A stretch of DNA of 64,000 nt from Bryoerythrophyllum caledonicum (taxonomy: Eukaryota > Streptophyta > Bryopsida > Pottiales > Pottiaceae): assembly GCA_963971425.1 (NCBI GenBank), contig OZ020523.1, positions 14,628,867 through 14,692,866 of the forward strand. The letters are read 5' to 3'. Positions 35,064-47,492 of this stretch are shown piece after piece; the first letter of the stretch is position 1, and each line of letters opens with the position of its first letter. A program made the translations under genes and the position numbers. Below the pieces are notes generated by a model. It saw only the letters and a list, made by a program, of their open reading frames with translations. It was not told where the DNA came from and did not search any database.

Positions 35064-35901
35064 ACAAGATGAGAATTGTAAAAAACCAGTTTAAACTCAA
35101 TCTAAAATGAAAGTAAGAGGTGGTGGCTTTGAAATGAATCATACATTACAAAATGGACGAAAGTTATATTTGGCGTCTACTTCGAGATGGAGACGCTGTG
35201 GATGAAAGCAGATTATCATCCACATCCGTAAAACGCATCCAAAGAATCCCTGTCGAGAAAGAAGATATGGATGAAAAAAATAAATCATCCACGACCATCT
35301 TATTATTGTAAGAGCCGAAGCTGCTGCACTCCTTGCTCCGGCTTGTGCAAGAGATGGCGAGTGCGCACACTCACGCTGTCTGTGCAGTCTACGGAGCGAT
35401 CAAACGCCATTCATTAGCGTCAAGCTCCACCCGAACGGCACCGGAATTACATAGTCCTGGAGAATTCTAGCAAGGGAATGGGAAGGAGGTGCAGCTGGTC
35501 AGGTTGAGGACTGCTCACGGGATCATTTTGTCGAGTGGAGTTCGGAATTTTCTCGCCTTGAGTGAATTCAAAGCTGGTGTTATTGCTGTGTCGATGGAGC
35601 GGGAAGGGGTGGTGGCGTTTCTGACTTGGAAGAAGGTTGAAGCTGCGCTTGTGGACCGAATGCTTGTCAAGTATTTTCCGATTCTCTGCTGCGTTTTGGG
35701 AAGATGGTGTCGCTATTTTCCTTCGATACGAATTGGTGGTTTTTTGTGTGAGGATGTTCCTGTTCGTAGGGTTAGCTTGATGGAAGCTCAGGTCTTTGAC
35801 TGAGATATGGTTTTCCTTTTTGGGTCTAGAGTCTTGGGATGCTCATCACCTTACAACAGTTGTATCAGGAATTGTCACAAGATGTAATTCTTCTTTTGCA
35901 G
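35064..35901 (+). other. Promoter and probable 5' exon of the mTERF gene
   Basis: Base composition rises near 35320. A frame at 35489-35803 (containing GVVAFLTWKKVEAALVDRMLVKYFPIL) could be the N-terminal exon; a donor near 35706 (ATG then GTGTCG) would restore the phase. It is not certain. Confidence 0.35.
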
Positions 35902-37182
35902 GTGTCCGGCGTTGGAGCGGGCGTGGGACGAGGAGCGAGCGCAGGAGAACTGGACTTTCCTGGAGACGAGAGTAGGTTTAGCCAAGCGCAAAATTCCCGC
36001 AGTCGTTGCGCGATGTCCGCAGCTGCTGCGGGTGAGCGTGTGGGCGAGGCTGGAGCTCATGGTGCTCTCGCTGGAAGGCGTGGGCGCGGAGCGCAAGCAT
36101 GTGGCCACCATGGTCACTAGTTTTCCTCGCACTCTTCTATACAGCGTCCAGGAGAAGCTGTGTCCGTTGCTCGCCTTCCTGCAGGACGTCGGCATCAAAG
36201 AGCATCAACTTGCCAAGGTGAACCTCTCAACCCTGCTTAAACCCTAGAAACACTAAACCTCAGTTCCAAAACTTTACTTTTCAATCTTGTAAGTTTCGGT
36301 GCTGGTGAGACAATGTGCATAACCAGAAGCTGAAACCAACAGCCAACTTGTCTGGCTTCAAACAGAAAACCTTGAAACTCTACTTGAACCCTCGAAAAAG
36401 ACCAGAAGCTGATCACCTTCAATGACAAAACCTCTAAACTCTACTTAAACCCTGGAAAATCCTCAACCCTGTTTTCGTGATACACGATGCCCCGCCGGCG
36501 GATAGACTAGATTCCAGTGACAAAATCTAAAAGCCCCAGCTAAACACTGGAAATCCTAAACACTAGTTCAAGTTCTTGTGATGCACAGGTGCTGACGCAA
36601 TGCCCGCGCCTGCTGAGCTACAGCATCGACCAGAAGCTGCGACCCACCGTGGCCTTCTTCCAAAGCCTGGGGCTATCAAAGGCCGACATGGGCCGCATGC
36701 TGACCATCTGCCATGGCATCCTGGGTCACAGCCTCGCCAACCGCCTCCACCCCAGCGTGGCCTACCTGTCTGCCATCGGAGTGCACGGCGCTTCCCTCCG
36801 GGCTCTCCTAGTCTCCTTCCCCAACGTCCTGATCCGCAAGGCCGAGGCGACGTTCAAGCCCGTCCTGGCGCACCTTCTGATGGCAGGCTTCAGCAGGGAG
36901 CAAGTGACGTCCATGGTGGCTGGTTACCCGCCGGTGCTTATGAGAAGCGTTGCGAACTCAGTGGAGCCCAAGCTGGAGTTTCTGATGCACACCATGGGCC
37001 GGGAGCTGGAGGAAGCGGTGGCGTTTCCGGCCTTCTTTGGGTGCAATCTGAAGAGAACGATCTTGCCGCGATTTTGTCGCCTTGAAGATCGGGCGCCTGG
37101 CTGCTCTCTGGCTGCAATGCTGGCCTGCAGCGGCGCTAAATTCAATGAGCGCTTCAGCCTTGGTTCGCCGCAATTATCATGA
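35902..37182 (+). CDS. mTERF-family protein (mitochondrial/plastid transcription termination factor-like)
   Basis: mTERF proteins are helical-repeat nucleic-acid binders that act in organelle gene expression. Two exons are clear: 35902-36217 and 36589-37182, joined in phase 0 across a GT-AG intron (36218-36588). About 300 residues carry repeated mTERF motifs: VVARCPQLLRVSV, MVTSFPRTLLYSV, VLTQCPRLLSYSI, MLTICHGILGHSL, LLVSFPNVLIRKA and MVAGYPPVLMRSV, each with the conserved proline, and a tail with FPAFFGCNLKRTILPRF. A further 5' exon is expected because the first exon begins after an acceptor (TTTTGCAG) in mid-codon. The open frame at 35489-35803 is a candidate, but its splice phase does not fit the most obvious donor. 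I therefore give only the supported part. The coding region is much more GC-rich than its surroundings. Confidence 0.85.
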
Positions 37183-37739
37183 GAACTGTTGTTAGAGCAT
37201 TCTCTAGATGCGGTAGGTTTTGTCACCCTTTTTTCCCAAGACAAGCTGCCATTCTCTGAAGATTGAGAAAGAGCAGACAGAGCTGAAGGCTGAGCTTCAA
37301 TCTAGACGTTGTCGGATTTAGTTTACGTTTTCTGTGTAGGAGCTGAGCGGTGACGATTGGGACCTCAATACAAATCTCCGAACTGTGGACCGTTGCTGTG
37401 CATTTTGTGCTTCCGAGTGACATTAGCGCGTTTGTTGGCGTTTACAAGTCTTGTAACGTAGTCCCATCTGAGAGAATGGAGTGTTTGCGTGCATACGTTA
37501 ATCTGGTGCTCCCTTTTTGCACTACATCATACAGTACATTTCAGAGACAATGTACCATGTATCAGGACTGAGGTTTCTCACAAACCTAGTTGATGAGAAG
37601 CATGCATAAAAACGCATTTCGAATAACGGAGTCCGACGAAAGACATCAAGCCAGATACGATCTCAATGGGAATGTACTCAGTGTTTGCTGGTCAAGATTA
37701 CCGAGCATCACTTGTGGGAACAAGTGTTGCATGCGATAA
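37183..37739. other. mTERF 3' flank
   Basis: Probable 3' untranslated sequence and spacer between the convergent mTERF gene and uL14 remnant. No further gene seen. Confidence 0.4.
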
Positions 37740-39224
<1,485 letters not shown>

Positions 39225-40530
39225 TTAACTTCTAAAGGACCAAGGCAATTTAGAGGAATCTCTACCCCATTGATAAACATCCTCCAAAATGAAATTTTTG
39301 AAATTATAACCGTAGGCTCTTCTTTGAAACTTATATGAGACGATGTGGTAAAATAATTGTGAATTTTGACTATAGGGAATTGATAGAGAATTGCAGTCAA
39401 ATTGATTCCAAAAGGAACATTTGGTCCTTTGCGGGGTTGACATGGTACTGTCAAATGCATGCATAATGCAATTGGTCCCCTTTTGGAGAGTGGAGCACTA
39501 ATTTAGAAATACAAGAACATAAAAAAAAACTTGTGGATAGTGAAAAAGAGGTACAGTATAGAAAAACATAATATTGTATTGGATTTCAATGCAATGAATC
39601 TTCTCAGATGTATTTAATGCTCATTTTGGCTAATTTTTTAAAAGAATAGAAAAAACATTTTAGCTACTTTGGAACATCAAAACCAAGGTTTACAAATTCC
39701 CAACCTTTCTTTCATCTATTTATATGACTTAACCCATAATTCTAAAAGTTTCATTGACTTTGCTAGCACAAATTGGAAGTTTATCATATTGAAGCAAAGT
39801 GAAGATTTTCTTCTCAACATATGAAGAATTAGCACACTTTGGCTTTCCATGGCATTATTTTTTTCAATAAAAATGTTCCAACATTATCACCATAAGGATT
39901 TCTATTATACTAGTTCCTTGCAGTTTAAATTTAAAGGTAATGGTGGATCATGTATTATGTTCAAAAAGCATTGTAGTATTACCATATATGGGTAATTCAA
40001 ATTGCCAATAGGCATTCATATTTCATGTACATGCAATTTCTTGTAGAATGACATCCAAATGGTCTGAAAACAAGTTTTATACCACACCTTAAAGTAGAAA
40101 ATTTCAATAACCAACTTAAAGCTCCAACTTTTATGAAGAAGAGAAAAAGTTGAATTGTATCTAGTTTGACGAGGTATGAATACCTTCGACTTGCCTTGAA
40201 TTGGAATTTTTGCACTAATTGATAAAAGGTTTTCTTTGAGAATGTAGAAAAAAATGATATCTTTTATTCATATTAAAATTCCTAATGTTAACAAAAGGGT
40301 GCAACAAAAAAATTTGAGTCCCCCCAAGTCCAACAAATTGCACTTAGAATAGTATAACTTATTATCTAATGGTTTAATGTAAATTAAAAATTCATATTTC
40401 CACAAGGCTATTACATGAATCATATCTTTGAAAAAACAACATCTTTACTTCTTCATCAAGATCAACATCATAAAAACTTGCCTAAAATGTCAAACGTCTG
40501 AAAAGAGGTAAAAGGTCTTTTAGGTGTTAG
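39225..40530. mobile_element. Probable TTAA-type element, ~1.3 kb
   Basis: The left end TTAACTTCTAAAGGACCAAG begins at 39225. A decayed right end GGTCTTTTAGGTGTTAG lies near 40514-40530. The interior carries family phrases. Boundaries are approximate. Confidence 0.4.
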
Positions 40531-41540
40531 AGTTGTCCAAAGTCAACCAAGTTATACCTAGAATAGTAGAAGTGCATTTTTTTTCCAAGGGACCAATATG
40601 AAGGACAATTACATTTTAACGAAGCTAGTACTATGCCTCACCTTCATAAAACATTCCAAATATTTATGATCAAAATTGACATTACAATGCCCAAATCAAA
40701 AATGTCCCTTGTAGGGCAAATGGTGCTCACATTGAAAACAAATGTAAATTATCCAAGTTTTCAATGCCATTCATTTGAGATTTTTCTGTAAACAACATGA
40801 ATCACCAAAGTATTGGAAGTGATACACGACTAATATTGTCTTATGTTTCAAGATGTATGTATAGATTTGAAGTACATGAACAATGCCGTTTCCAAAAAAA
40901 ACAAAAACCAATGTAGTAATCATTTATTCTACACAAGTTTAAAACAATAGTTATCATATACTTTGCATATTATTCACGTACGTACACATATTTAACGCAA
41001 TATGTAACGCAACATGTAACACAACAAACACAAAAATTTAATACAAAAGAGTTGGTAAGATTTTAGCATTTAAAAAAATAAAAAATTGGGGGCACCAATA
41101 TTCTGGTTTTAGAGTGCTGAGTAGTGCACTTGGCCAAATGCATAATTGCTTAATTGCATGTTCTACACATTTCTGCCACAACGCAAATTTTCTTAGCTAT
41201 ATGGATTTGATGACTTTTTTATACTAAAATTCTTGATTTGTATTATATACAGTACCAAAACATTGCTCCATAGCCAAATTCTATTTTTTTTAAATATTTT
41301 TTTTTAATTTAAAAAATAAAAATAAAAATATATATGGATAAATTATAAAAATATATGGCATATTAAAATGAAGCAAAATATTTGTCCAATATCCGGGGAG
41401 ACTGAGCATAGTATCCGTAAGAACGTTAAGGTAGAGGCACCCATTTCCAATCGCCCACTCGATTCCGATCAGTAGAGTATGCATGACATGGTGCATGGAG
41501 CAACCCAAAATCGATAACTCAAAATCAGAAAATACCAATC
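40531..41540. other. AT-rich repeat DNA
   Basis: No gene recognised. A short hairpin is formed by GGAGCAACCCAAAA (41499) and TTTTGGGTTGCTCC (41570). Confidence 0.35.
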
Positions 41541-41839
41541 CGTATCAACATTGGGTCATGAAGTGTGCAATTTTGGGTTGCTCCACCTCAATGGAGCTCT
41601 CATTGGTGGCATTGCCTTGAAAGTCAAAGAAGGCCGATCCGCATTGGATACCGTCCATGAGTTGGTTATCCATGGCATGTCTTCTCTCTTTTTACTCACT
41701 CTCACTTATAAGCATTGGGCAAAGGAGGGCACCAAATCTCACCTACTCTACAGTTTGGTAATGGGCTCCGGTGGTTTTTCGGCTTTTGAATTCTATATCA
41801 ATTCCAAATCTTTGTGATTTAATTTGAAAAAATATTTGT

Positions 41840-42092
41840 TGAGTTTCATTCCGCCCAGAAACTCGCCCACCTTGATTTGGAAGCGCGTCTTGGGACTCCA
41901 TGATGAAGTCCTCCTTTGCGCGCGTATACTGAAAGGGCACAGGTGGGTAGAAGCGGAGCGCCTCATAGACCGTGGAGGCCACCAAGGGCATCAATGTCAT
42001 CACTGCACGCATCGTCACTTTGCCGCCGTTGGCTGTAGTGGTGGCGTGCACTTCTGCTCGCAACTTCACCTGCACTTCATCTACAACCATCA
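41840..42092 (-). pseudogene. CYP74-type cytochrome P450 fragment
   Basis: The minus strand reads VDEVQVKLRAEVH...NGGKVTMRAVMTLMPLVASTVYEALRFYPPVPFQYTRAKEDFIMESQD. This fits the K-helix region of CYP74 enzymes (allene oxide synthase or hydroperoxide lyase), including the E-x-x-R motif in YEALR and the family phrase PPVPFQYTRAK. The heme-binding C-terminus and the N-terminal two thirds are absent, so this is a single captured or decayed exon piece. Which CYP74 activity it came from cannot be told. Confidence 0.75.
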
Positions 42093-43390
42093 CATTGTTA
42101 GAACCAGGTTTGCTATATAACCATCACATCGTTTGAATCGGGTTTGATTTGTTGTATGCGATCATTGAGAATCAGGGTTTACTTTTGAGAGCGAGTGATG
42201 AAGTTGTTTGATTCCAAGCATGTCTGTCTTTCTGTTCTACTTATGGTTCATGTGTTGTTTGTTTTCTTGCAGTCACTGCAAATTAGGTTTACTTCTGAGA
42301 GAGAAGTTGTTTGATTTTGTGAGTTTTGTGAATTTTTTGCAATCGCAACATTGGGGGTTTGATAGTAGGGATAAGTAGCTACAAGTAAGAGGTTATGGTC
42401 CATTGTCTGTCGTTATCTTGCAAGACGCGTGGAATCTCTAAAGCCAAGTCAGATCGATCGCTCGAGTTCATAATGCTTTCATCAAGCAAATTTTGTGATA
42501 TCTGAAAATTTGTGAATCTCTTGGTTGCAGAGATGGACCAAATTTGTTTGTGAATATATTTCACGACATTGCCATCCAGTTTCTCTCAAGACAATTTTTT
42601 TTTGGAGCTAAGGTTTGGTGCTCAGGTTTTGGCGATGGCGATGTTTCCAACGGCTGCATGAGGGATGCATCTGAGAAGGTTTTGATTTAGGGCTTTGAGA
42701 TTGAAGATTCTTTTTTCTCAAAAACGGAGAAGGAAAAAGGAGATCGGGCGTTGGAGGTGGTGTATTTGTAGAAACAGCCCTGACGACACCGGAAAGGAGG
42801 AAAACACAATTCAAAAATTCAAACTTGAATAATTCTTTAAAAAAAAGGCACTATTTACGCAGACCCACTTAAGCAGGCCTTCTGCTGCACTATTCACTCA
42901 TTCCAGCTTAAGCTAGCCTATTGTGGCACTATTCATTCATTGTGGCACCACTCATCCACCGTGGCACCATTTGTCTAGTGCTACCACATTCCCATACTAG
43001 TTCACACTAAATTTCTTTTTGGACACAAAGCACTTCTTCAAAGAATGAGATGGTGATGCTTCAAGGATTCAAATGGTGATGCATCACATTCCATGGAAAA
43101 GAAGATATGTTCTTTTAAAAGAACAATGGACTCATTTTTGAGAGCCACCTATTACTTTTGGGCAATGTAGGATCAAATATGGGCCATGTAGATCAAAATA
43201 GTATGTACCATTATTGTAGCTTGAATAAATGTTATATGCAAATTGATTGTTTCCAATAGGTGAGAAGCAACATACTTTTAGTATAGATGATAGATTAATA
43301 TTGGCTATTATGTAATAAGTATCATTCAAATGGTGTATTCATTGAGTTCATATTATGTGAAGAAAATTGATGCATTCATGTAGCTATATG
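42093..43390. other. Spacer before the Tc1 element
   Basis: No gene recognised; scattered short frames only. A run of TTATTCACTCATT-like phrases near 42870-42960 looks like short local duplication. Confidence 0.35.
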
Positions 43391-43392
43391 TA

Positions 43393-43975
43393 CAATAGGG
43401 TGACATTCAAATTGGCTGTTTAGTAGTTCCAGGGATAGTGTCCTACACTGCTGCCAACTTTGACACCCTCCCCAAAGCTGAGAAATTGTTATTTTACCAT
43501 GAAAATTTGGAGACAGCATCATCTTCATGTTGAAAACATGCATACCAAATTTCAAGTCCAGGAGACTTATACAAAAAAACTTATGCAAGATCTACCAACA
43601 TGGGATAGCTGTGAGAAAAGTGTCACAGCTGCCAACTTTGACACGCTCCCAAGAATTGAGGAAATTTTTTTTGCCCATGAAATTTTTGGAGCAAAAACAT
43701 TTTTATGTTGTTTTCATGTGTGGAAAGTTTCAAGTCCAAAAGACCCATACAAAAAATAATATTCCAAATCTACCAACATGTGGAGTTTTGAGAAACAAAG
43801 GGGAAAACCATTTTACTACTTCCAACTTTGACGCCCTCTTTAGGATTGAATTTTTGTTGATACATAATGAAATTTTTGGCACAAGATCATCTCTACGCTG
43901 GTAACATGTGGGATAAATTTCAAAGCCAAAAGACATACATAAAAAAAGTTATTCCATATCTATCAACATGTGTAA
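43393..43975. repeat. Left terminal inverted repeat with three internal ~180-bp units
   Basis: The phrase CCAACTTTGAC recurs at 43454, 43632 and 43822, each followed by a related ~180-bp unit (a CCC-rich piece, an 'atgaaatttttgg' type phrase, 'tttcaagtccaaaagac', 'atctaccaacatg'). A weak fourth start is near 43995. The right repeat mirrors this. Confidence 0.85.
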
Positions 43976-44339
43976 CTATGATAAACAATTTGAAGGTCAT
44001 ATTGAAAATGTCAAAATACCTTTGACACCTCATGCTTTTTCATTGAACTCAATCATGTGAGTAAGCCACCAAACATAAATGCTTCTCAAAAAGATCAATA
44101 ACATCTAAATGAAGAAGTGAAGAGGTGTTCCATGCAGAAGAATCCACTTGGCCATAAAGTGTGCATTAGACACATGACAAATTTTTTCTTCTAAATATCT
44201 ATTGAACACTATGTAAAGGGAATGGTGTGTGTGATTTGTGATAGACTGAATGTTGAGACAATCCTCAAAACAGAGAGTGTTGTATTGTGGGATACATGAG
44301 TGTTGATTCACATTGGGCATACATGATGAGTGATTAAGA

Positions 44340-44595
44340 GCAAAACGATTTTTCATGTATGCATATGGGCTTGTGTTTTGGCGACCCTTCTCTCTCCTCT
44401 CTGCTCCAGCGCCTTGGCTCCCTTTTCTCCCCCTTGCTCTGCTCCAACCCTGTTCTCCTTCCTCTGTCAATTGTCACGTGTCAATCCTGCAACCCCCTTT
44501 GCTCTGCTCTAGCCCCTTGGCCCCCTTCTCTCCCCCTTGCTCTGCTCTAACCCCTACTCTACTGCTGTAGCTAGCATCACGCACTCTATAAGTTT
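44340..44595 (+). promoter_or_regulatory. Pyrimidine-rich leader upstream of the transposase
   Basis: A CT-rich stretch contains two ~110-bp tandem copies of 'cccttctctcccccttgctctgctc' type sequence (near 44385-44450 and 44495-44560). It lies between the left inverted repeat and the transposase ATG and may form the 5' untranslated region or promoter. Frames here are low-complexity. Confidence 0.4.
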
Positions 44596-45606
44596 ATGAT
44601 GGCAATTTCAGATGAAATTCGTGCTCGCATCATAGGTTTGAGTGAGGGAGGATTTACAGGAGTTCAAATTGCAGCTACTAATGGAGTTCCTATTAGAACA
44701 GTTACAAGGTTAGTAAAAACATTTAGAGAAGATGGAACCTACAAGCGCAAACCTTGCGGTGGAAGTCACGCTAAAAAGCTTAGTGATAGAGATGTTCATA
44801 GTATTGTGCATTACTCAAAAATTCATCGTTGCTCTTCACTCTCAGAGATTACCAATGCATGTCCTACTCAAGTGTGTAGACGTACTATTCAAAGGGTCTT
44901 ACATAAAAATGGCATTTTTAGTCGAATTGCAGTCAAAAAACTTTTTTTGACACCTCGTCACATGTCTCAACGATTAGCTTTTGCTCAGAAGTATCGTGGA
45001 TGGAGTGCAAAAGAGTGGGAGCGTGTTGTTTGGACAGATGACTCTACTTTTGAAATTGGAAAAAATTCTCGGCAAATTCATGTTTGGAGAAGTACATATG
45101 AGCGTTATTCATCAAGTTGTCTAGCTCCTACTTTTAAAAGTGGAAGGACTTCGTTAATGATTTGGGGCGCATTTGCCGGAGGACAAAAGTCAGAACTTGT
45201 CTTTATGCCTAAAGGTCAACGTTCTGCTAAGGATTTTATAGAAGTGGTTTACGATGCCAAATTGGTTCATTTCATGGGTCAAATTCCACAAGGAGTGCTT
45301 ATAGAAGATGGGGCACCCGTCCATAGGAGCAAAATATGTGAAGAATGGAGACAAAGCCACCTTCTCGAAAAGCTCAACTGGCCTGCAAACTCTCTGGATC
45401 TCAATCCAATCGAGAACGTTTGGAGGATGTTAAAAGATGTTGTGCAACATGGCAAACAATGCCCTAGAAGCTTAGATGTGTTGAAGGTAGTTCTTGAAAG
45501 AGAGTGGAAGTTAGTCAATGGTACAAAGCTCCTTCAACTATGTCATTCTATGCCCTCTAGGTTACTAGCAGTGATTGACGCTAATGGAGGACATACACGT
45601 TGGTAG
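44596..45606 (+). CDS. Tc1-type transposase (DD34E), intact
   Basis: A 336-residue cut-and-paste transposase of normal Tc1 length. Residues ~1-110 hold the paired helix-turn-helix DNA-binding region (RIIGLSEGGFTGVQIA...VPIRTVTRLV and CRRTIQRVLHKNGI). The catalytic core shows D148 (VVWTDDSTFE), D238 (IEDGAPVH) and E273 (LDLNPIENVW), with 34 residues between the last two, which is the Tc1-type DD34E triad. Plant mariner-like transposases are usually DD39D, so this class is unexpected here; the EDGAPVHR and WPANS.DLNPIENVW wording recalls fungal Tc1-like proteins. No stops or shifts. The last codons and the stop (TAG, 45604-45606) lie at the inner edge of the right inverted repeat. Confidence 0.95.
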   Translation: MMAISDEIRARIIGLSEGGFTGVQIAATNGVPIRTVTRLVKTFREDGTYKRKPCGGSHAKKLSDRDVHSIVHYSKIHRCSSLSEITNACPTQVCRRTIQRVLHKNGIFSRIAVKKLFLTPRHMSQRLAFAQKYRGWSAKEWERVVWTDDSTFEIGKNSRQIHVWRSTYERYSSSCLAPTFKSGRTSLMIWGAFAGGQKSELVFMPKGQRSAKDFIEVVYDAKLVHFMGQIPQGVLIEDGAPVHRSKICEEWRQSHLLEKLNWPANSLDLNPIENVWRMLKDVVQHGKQCPRSLDVLKVVLEREWKLVNGTKLLQLCHSMPSRLLAVIDANGGHTRW

Positions 45607-46171
45607 ACATGGAATAATTTTTTGTGTACATCTTTTGGCTTTGAAAATTATCTCACATGTTACCAGCGTAGAGATGATCTTGTGCCAAAAATTTCACTAT
45701 GTATCAACAAAAATTCAATCCTAAGGAGGGCGTCAAAGTTGGAAGTAGTAAAATGGTTTTCCCCTTTGTTTCTCAAAACTACACATGTTGGTAGATTTGG
45801 AATATTATTTTTTGTATGGGTCTTTTGGACTTGAAACTTTCCACACATGAAAACAACATAAAAATGTTTTTGCTCCAAAAATTTCATGGGCAAAAAAAAT
45901 TTCCTCAATTCTTGGGAGGGTGTCAAAGTTGGCAGCTGTGACACTTTTCTCACAGCTATCCCATGTTGGTAGATCTTGCATAAGTTTTTTTGTATAAGTC
46001 TCCTGGACTTGAAATTTGGTATGCATGTTTTCAACATAAAGATGATGCTGTCTCCAAATTTTCATGGTAAAATAACAATTTCTCAGCTTTGGGGAGGGTG
46101 TCAAAGTTGGCAGCAGTGTAGGACACTATCCCTGGAACTACTAAACAACCAATTTGAATGTCACCCTATTG
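45597..46171. repeat. Right terminal inverted repeat of the Tc1 element
   Basis: Reverse complement of 43393-43975 with about a dozen differences, including the three internal units. The 125-codon frames on opposite strands in the two repeats (43527-43904 plus, 45660-46037 minus) are mirror images caused by this symmetry. Confidence 0.9.
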
Positions 46172-46173
46172 TA

Positions 46174-47402
46174 CATTTCAAATGTACGCATGGTTTTTTA
46201 ACTGCATTTCAATGATCACATATTTTTGGGCATAATTTTCTCTTTGAAGTACTTGTTTGTTTTCATTTTTGACCATATTGGAATCTATTGCTATACATAA
46301 ACTTTGTAAAAGACTTGATACTTCATCAAATTTCCATTTGGATTTCTGCATTGTTCTTTTCAAACCGCATTCTTTTTAATCATAAAATGACGTTGTACAG
46401 TACATTGTGCATCTTGTATGTTGCTATTTTGGCGAAACTGAGTTGGCTCAAGAAAATAACGCCACATGCCCATATGACATTTTCATGAGTCATCACATTT
46501 CTCTAATGTCTTTTCCAATCTACTAGTTTCTTCTTATCATAAAATCAAGTTACACATATGAACGTCTCATGCATTGCAATTTATAAAAAATTGATTTGGC
46601 CTATATAAAATGCATCACATGCCCATGTGACGTTTTCATGAATATTGTGTTACATCTGAAGAAAAGTTTATACATGATTATTGATGTATTTTTTACTTTT
46701 GTCTACTTGATTGTATACAAAAATGAGATATCAAAAGTGAGAATGTTGACATGGCTAACAATAAATCATGTGAAAAACAATATCGCCAAAAGTTCAAGGG
46801 TATTTTAATTTAAACTTATTTGAATTAAAACATAAGTTTTGCATCCAATTTGAGTGATCAACAATCACAAAACAATGAAGAATTTCTTAAAGACAAATTT
46901 CAATCAAAATTTAAGACCAAAATCATTCTAATGCATGTCAAACAGTTTTAGAAATTGTAGGATAAGTACCAAAAGTCTATCTTCTATAGAAAATTGAAAA
47001 TTTAATGATATTTTGTTTATATTTCAACTACTACATAATGTGGTTGTAACCTTGTTTTTGACCATTTCAATTATGATTCTATAACAAATCCAATAGTGGT
47101 GGTTTATGAACCTTTCTTTGCTTGCACAACTGTTACACCGGACTTCTACCTCTAAACATTAGTGTGCAAGCAATTGACGCTATATAAACATGGTGGTATA
47201 AAATTTGGACCTTGCGTAAATATAGAAATTGATACAACGTGAAGTCAAAGTCTGCTAATCCTTGCAACATGGGGAACAAAAAGAACCCTTGTCTTCACTT
47301 CAAATACTATGATCTTCCAAGAGTTGAGGTGAAAGTTTACAAAATTTTGTGAGCATGTGATTTATTGATATCAATCAAGATACTGTAATTAGAAAATTAC
47401 AT
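46174..47402. other. AT-rich spacer
   Basis: No gene recognised. Fragments of the TTAA-element interior ('gaagtcaaagtctgctaatcc') occur near 47230-47350. Confidence 0.35.
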
Positions 47403-47492
47403 ATAGCATGTAATTTCCTTTTCTACTCTTTATCCTAGAATGGGTCATTTTGAAGTATTTTTGGTGTGGAATTAGTCAAGGAACTTTAGAAG

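Larger units (their letters stand above)
43391..46173 (+). mobile_element. Complete Tc1-type (DD34E) transposon with long inverted repeats
   Basis: The element runs from CAATAGGGTGACATTC (43393) to its inverted copy ending CACCCTATTG (46171), about 2779 bp, flanked by TA at 43391-43392 and 46172-46173. The terminal inverted repeats are ~575-580 bp and differ at only about a dozen positions by eye. One ORF between them encodes an intact transposase. Outside the TA the flanks read ATG and CAT, so the original target was the palindrome ATGTACAT, in keeping with the palindromic TA sites Tc1 elements prefer. Intact ORF, near-identical repeats and a clean target site point to a recent insertion. 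Confidence 0.93.

Noticed and set aside
41551-41817. 88-codon plus-strand frame ending NSKSL
   Set aside because: No recognisable family; it lies beside a P450 fragment in repeat-rich DNA.
43527-43904. 125-codon frames in both Tc1 inverted repeats
   Set aside because: They are mirror images of each other across the inverted repeats, contain the tandem units and show no domain.
44330-44570. Overlapping Leu/Ser/Pro-rich frames before the transposase
   Set aside because: They are translations of a CT-rich tandem repeat in three frames.
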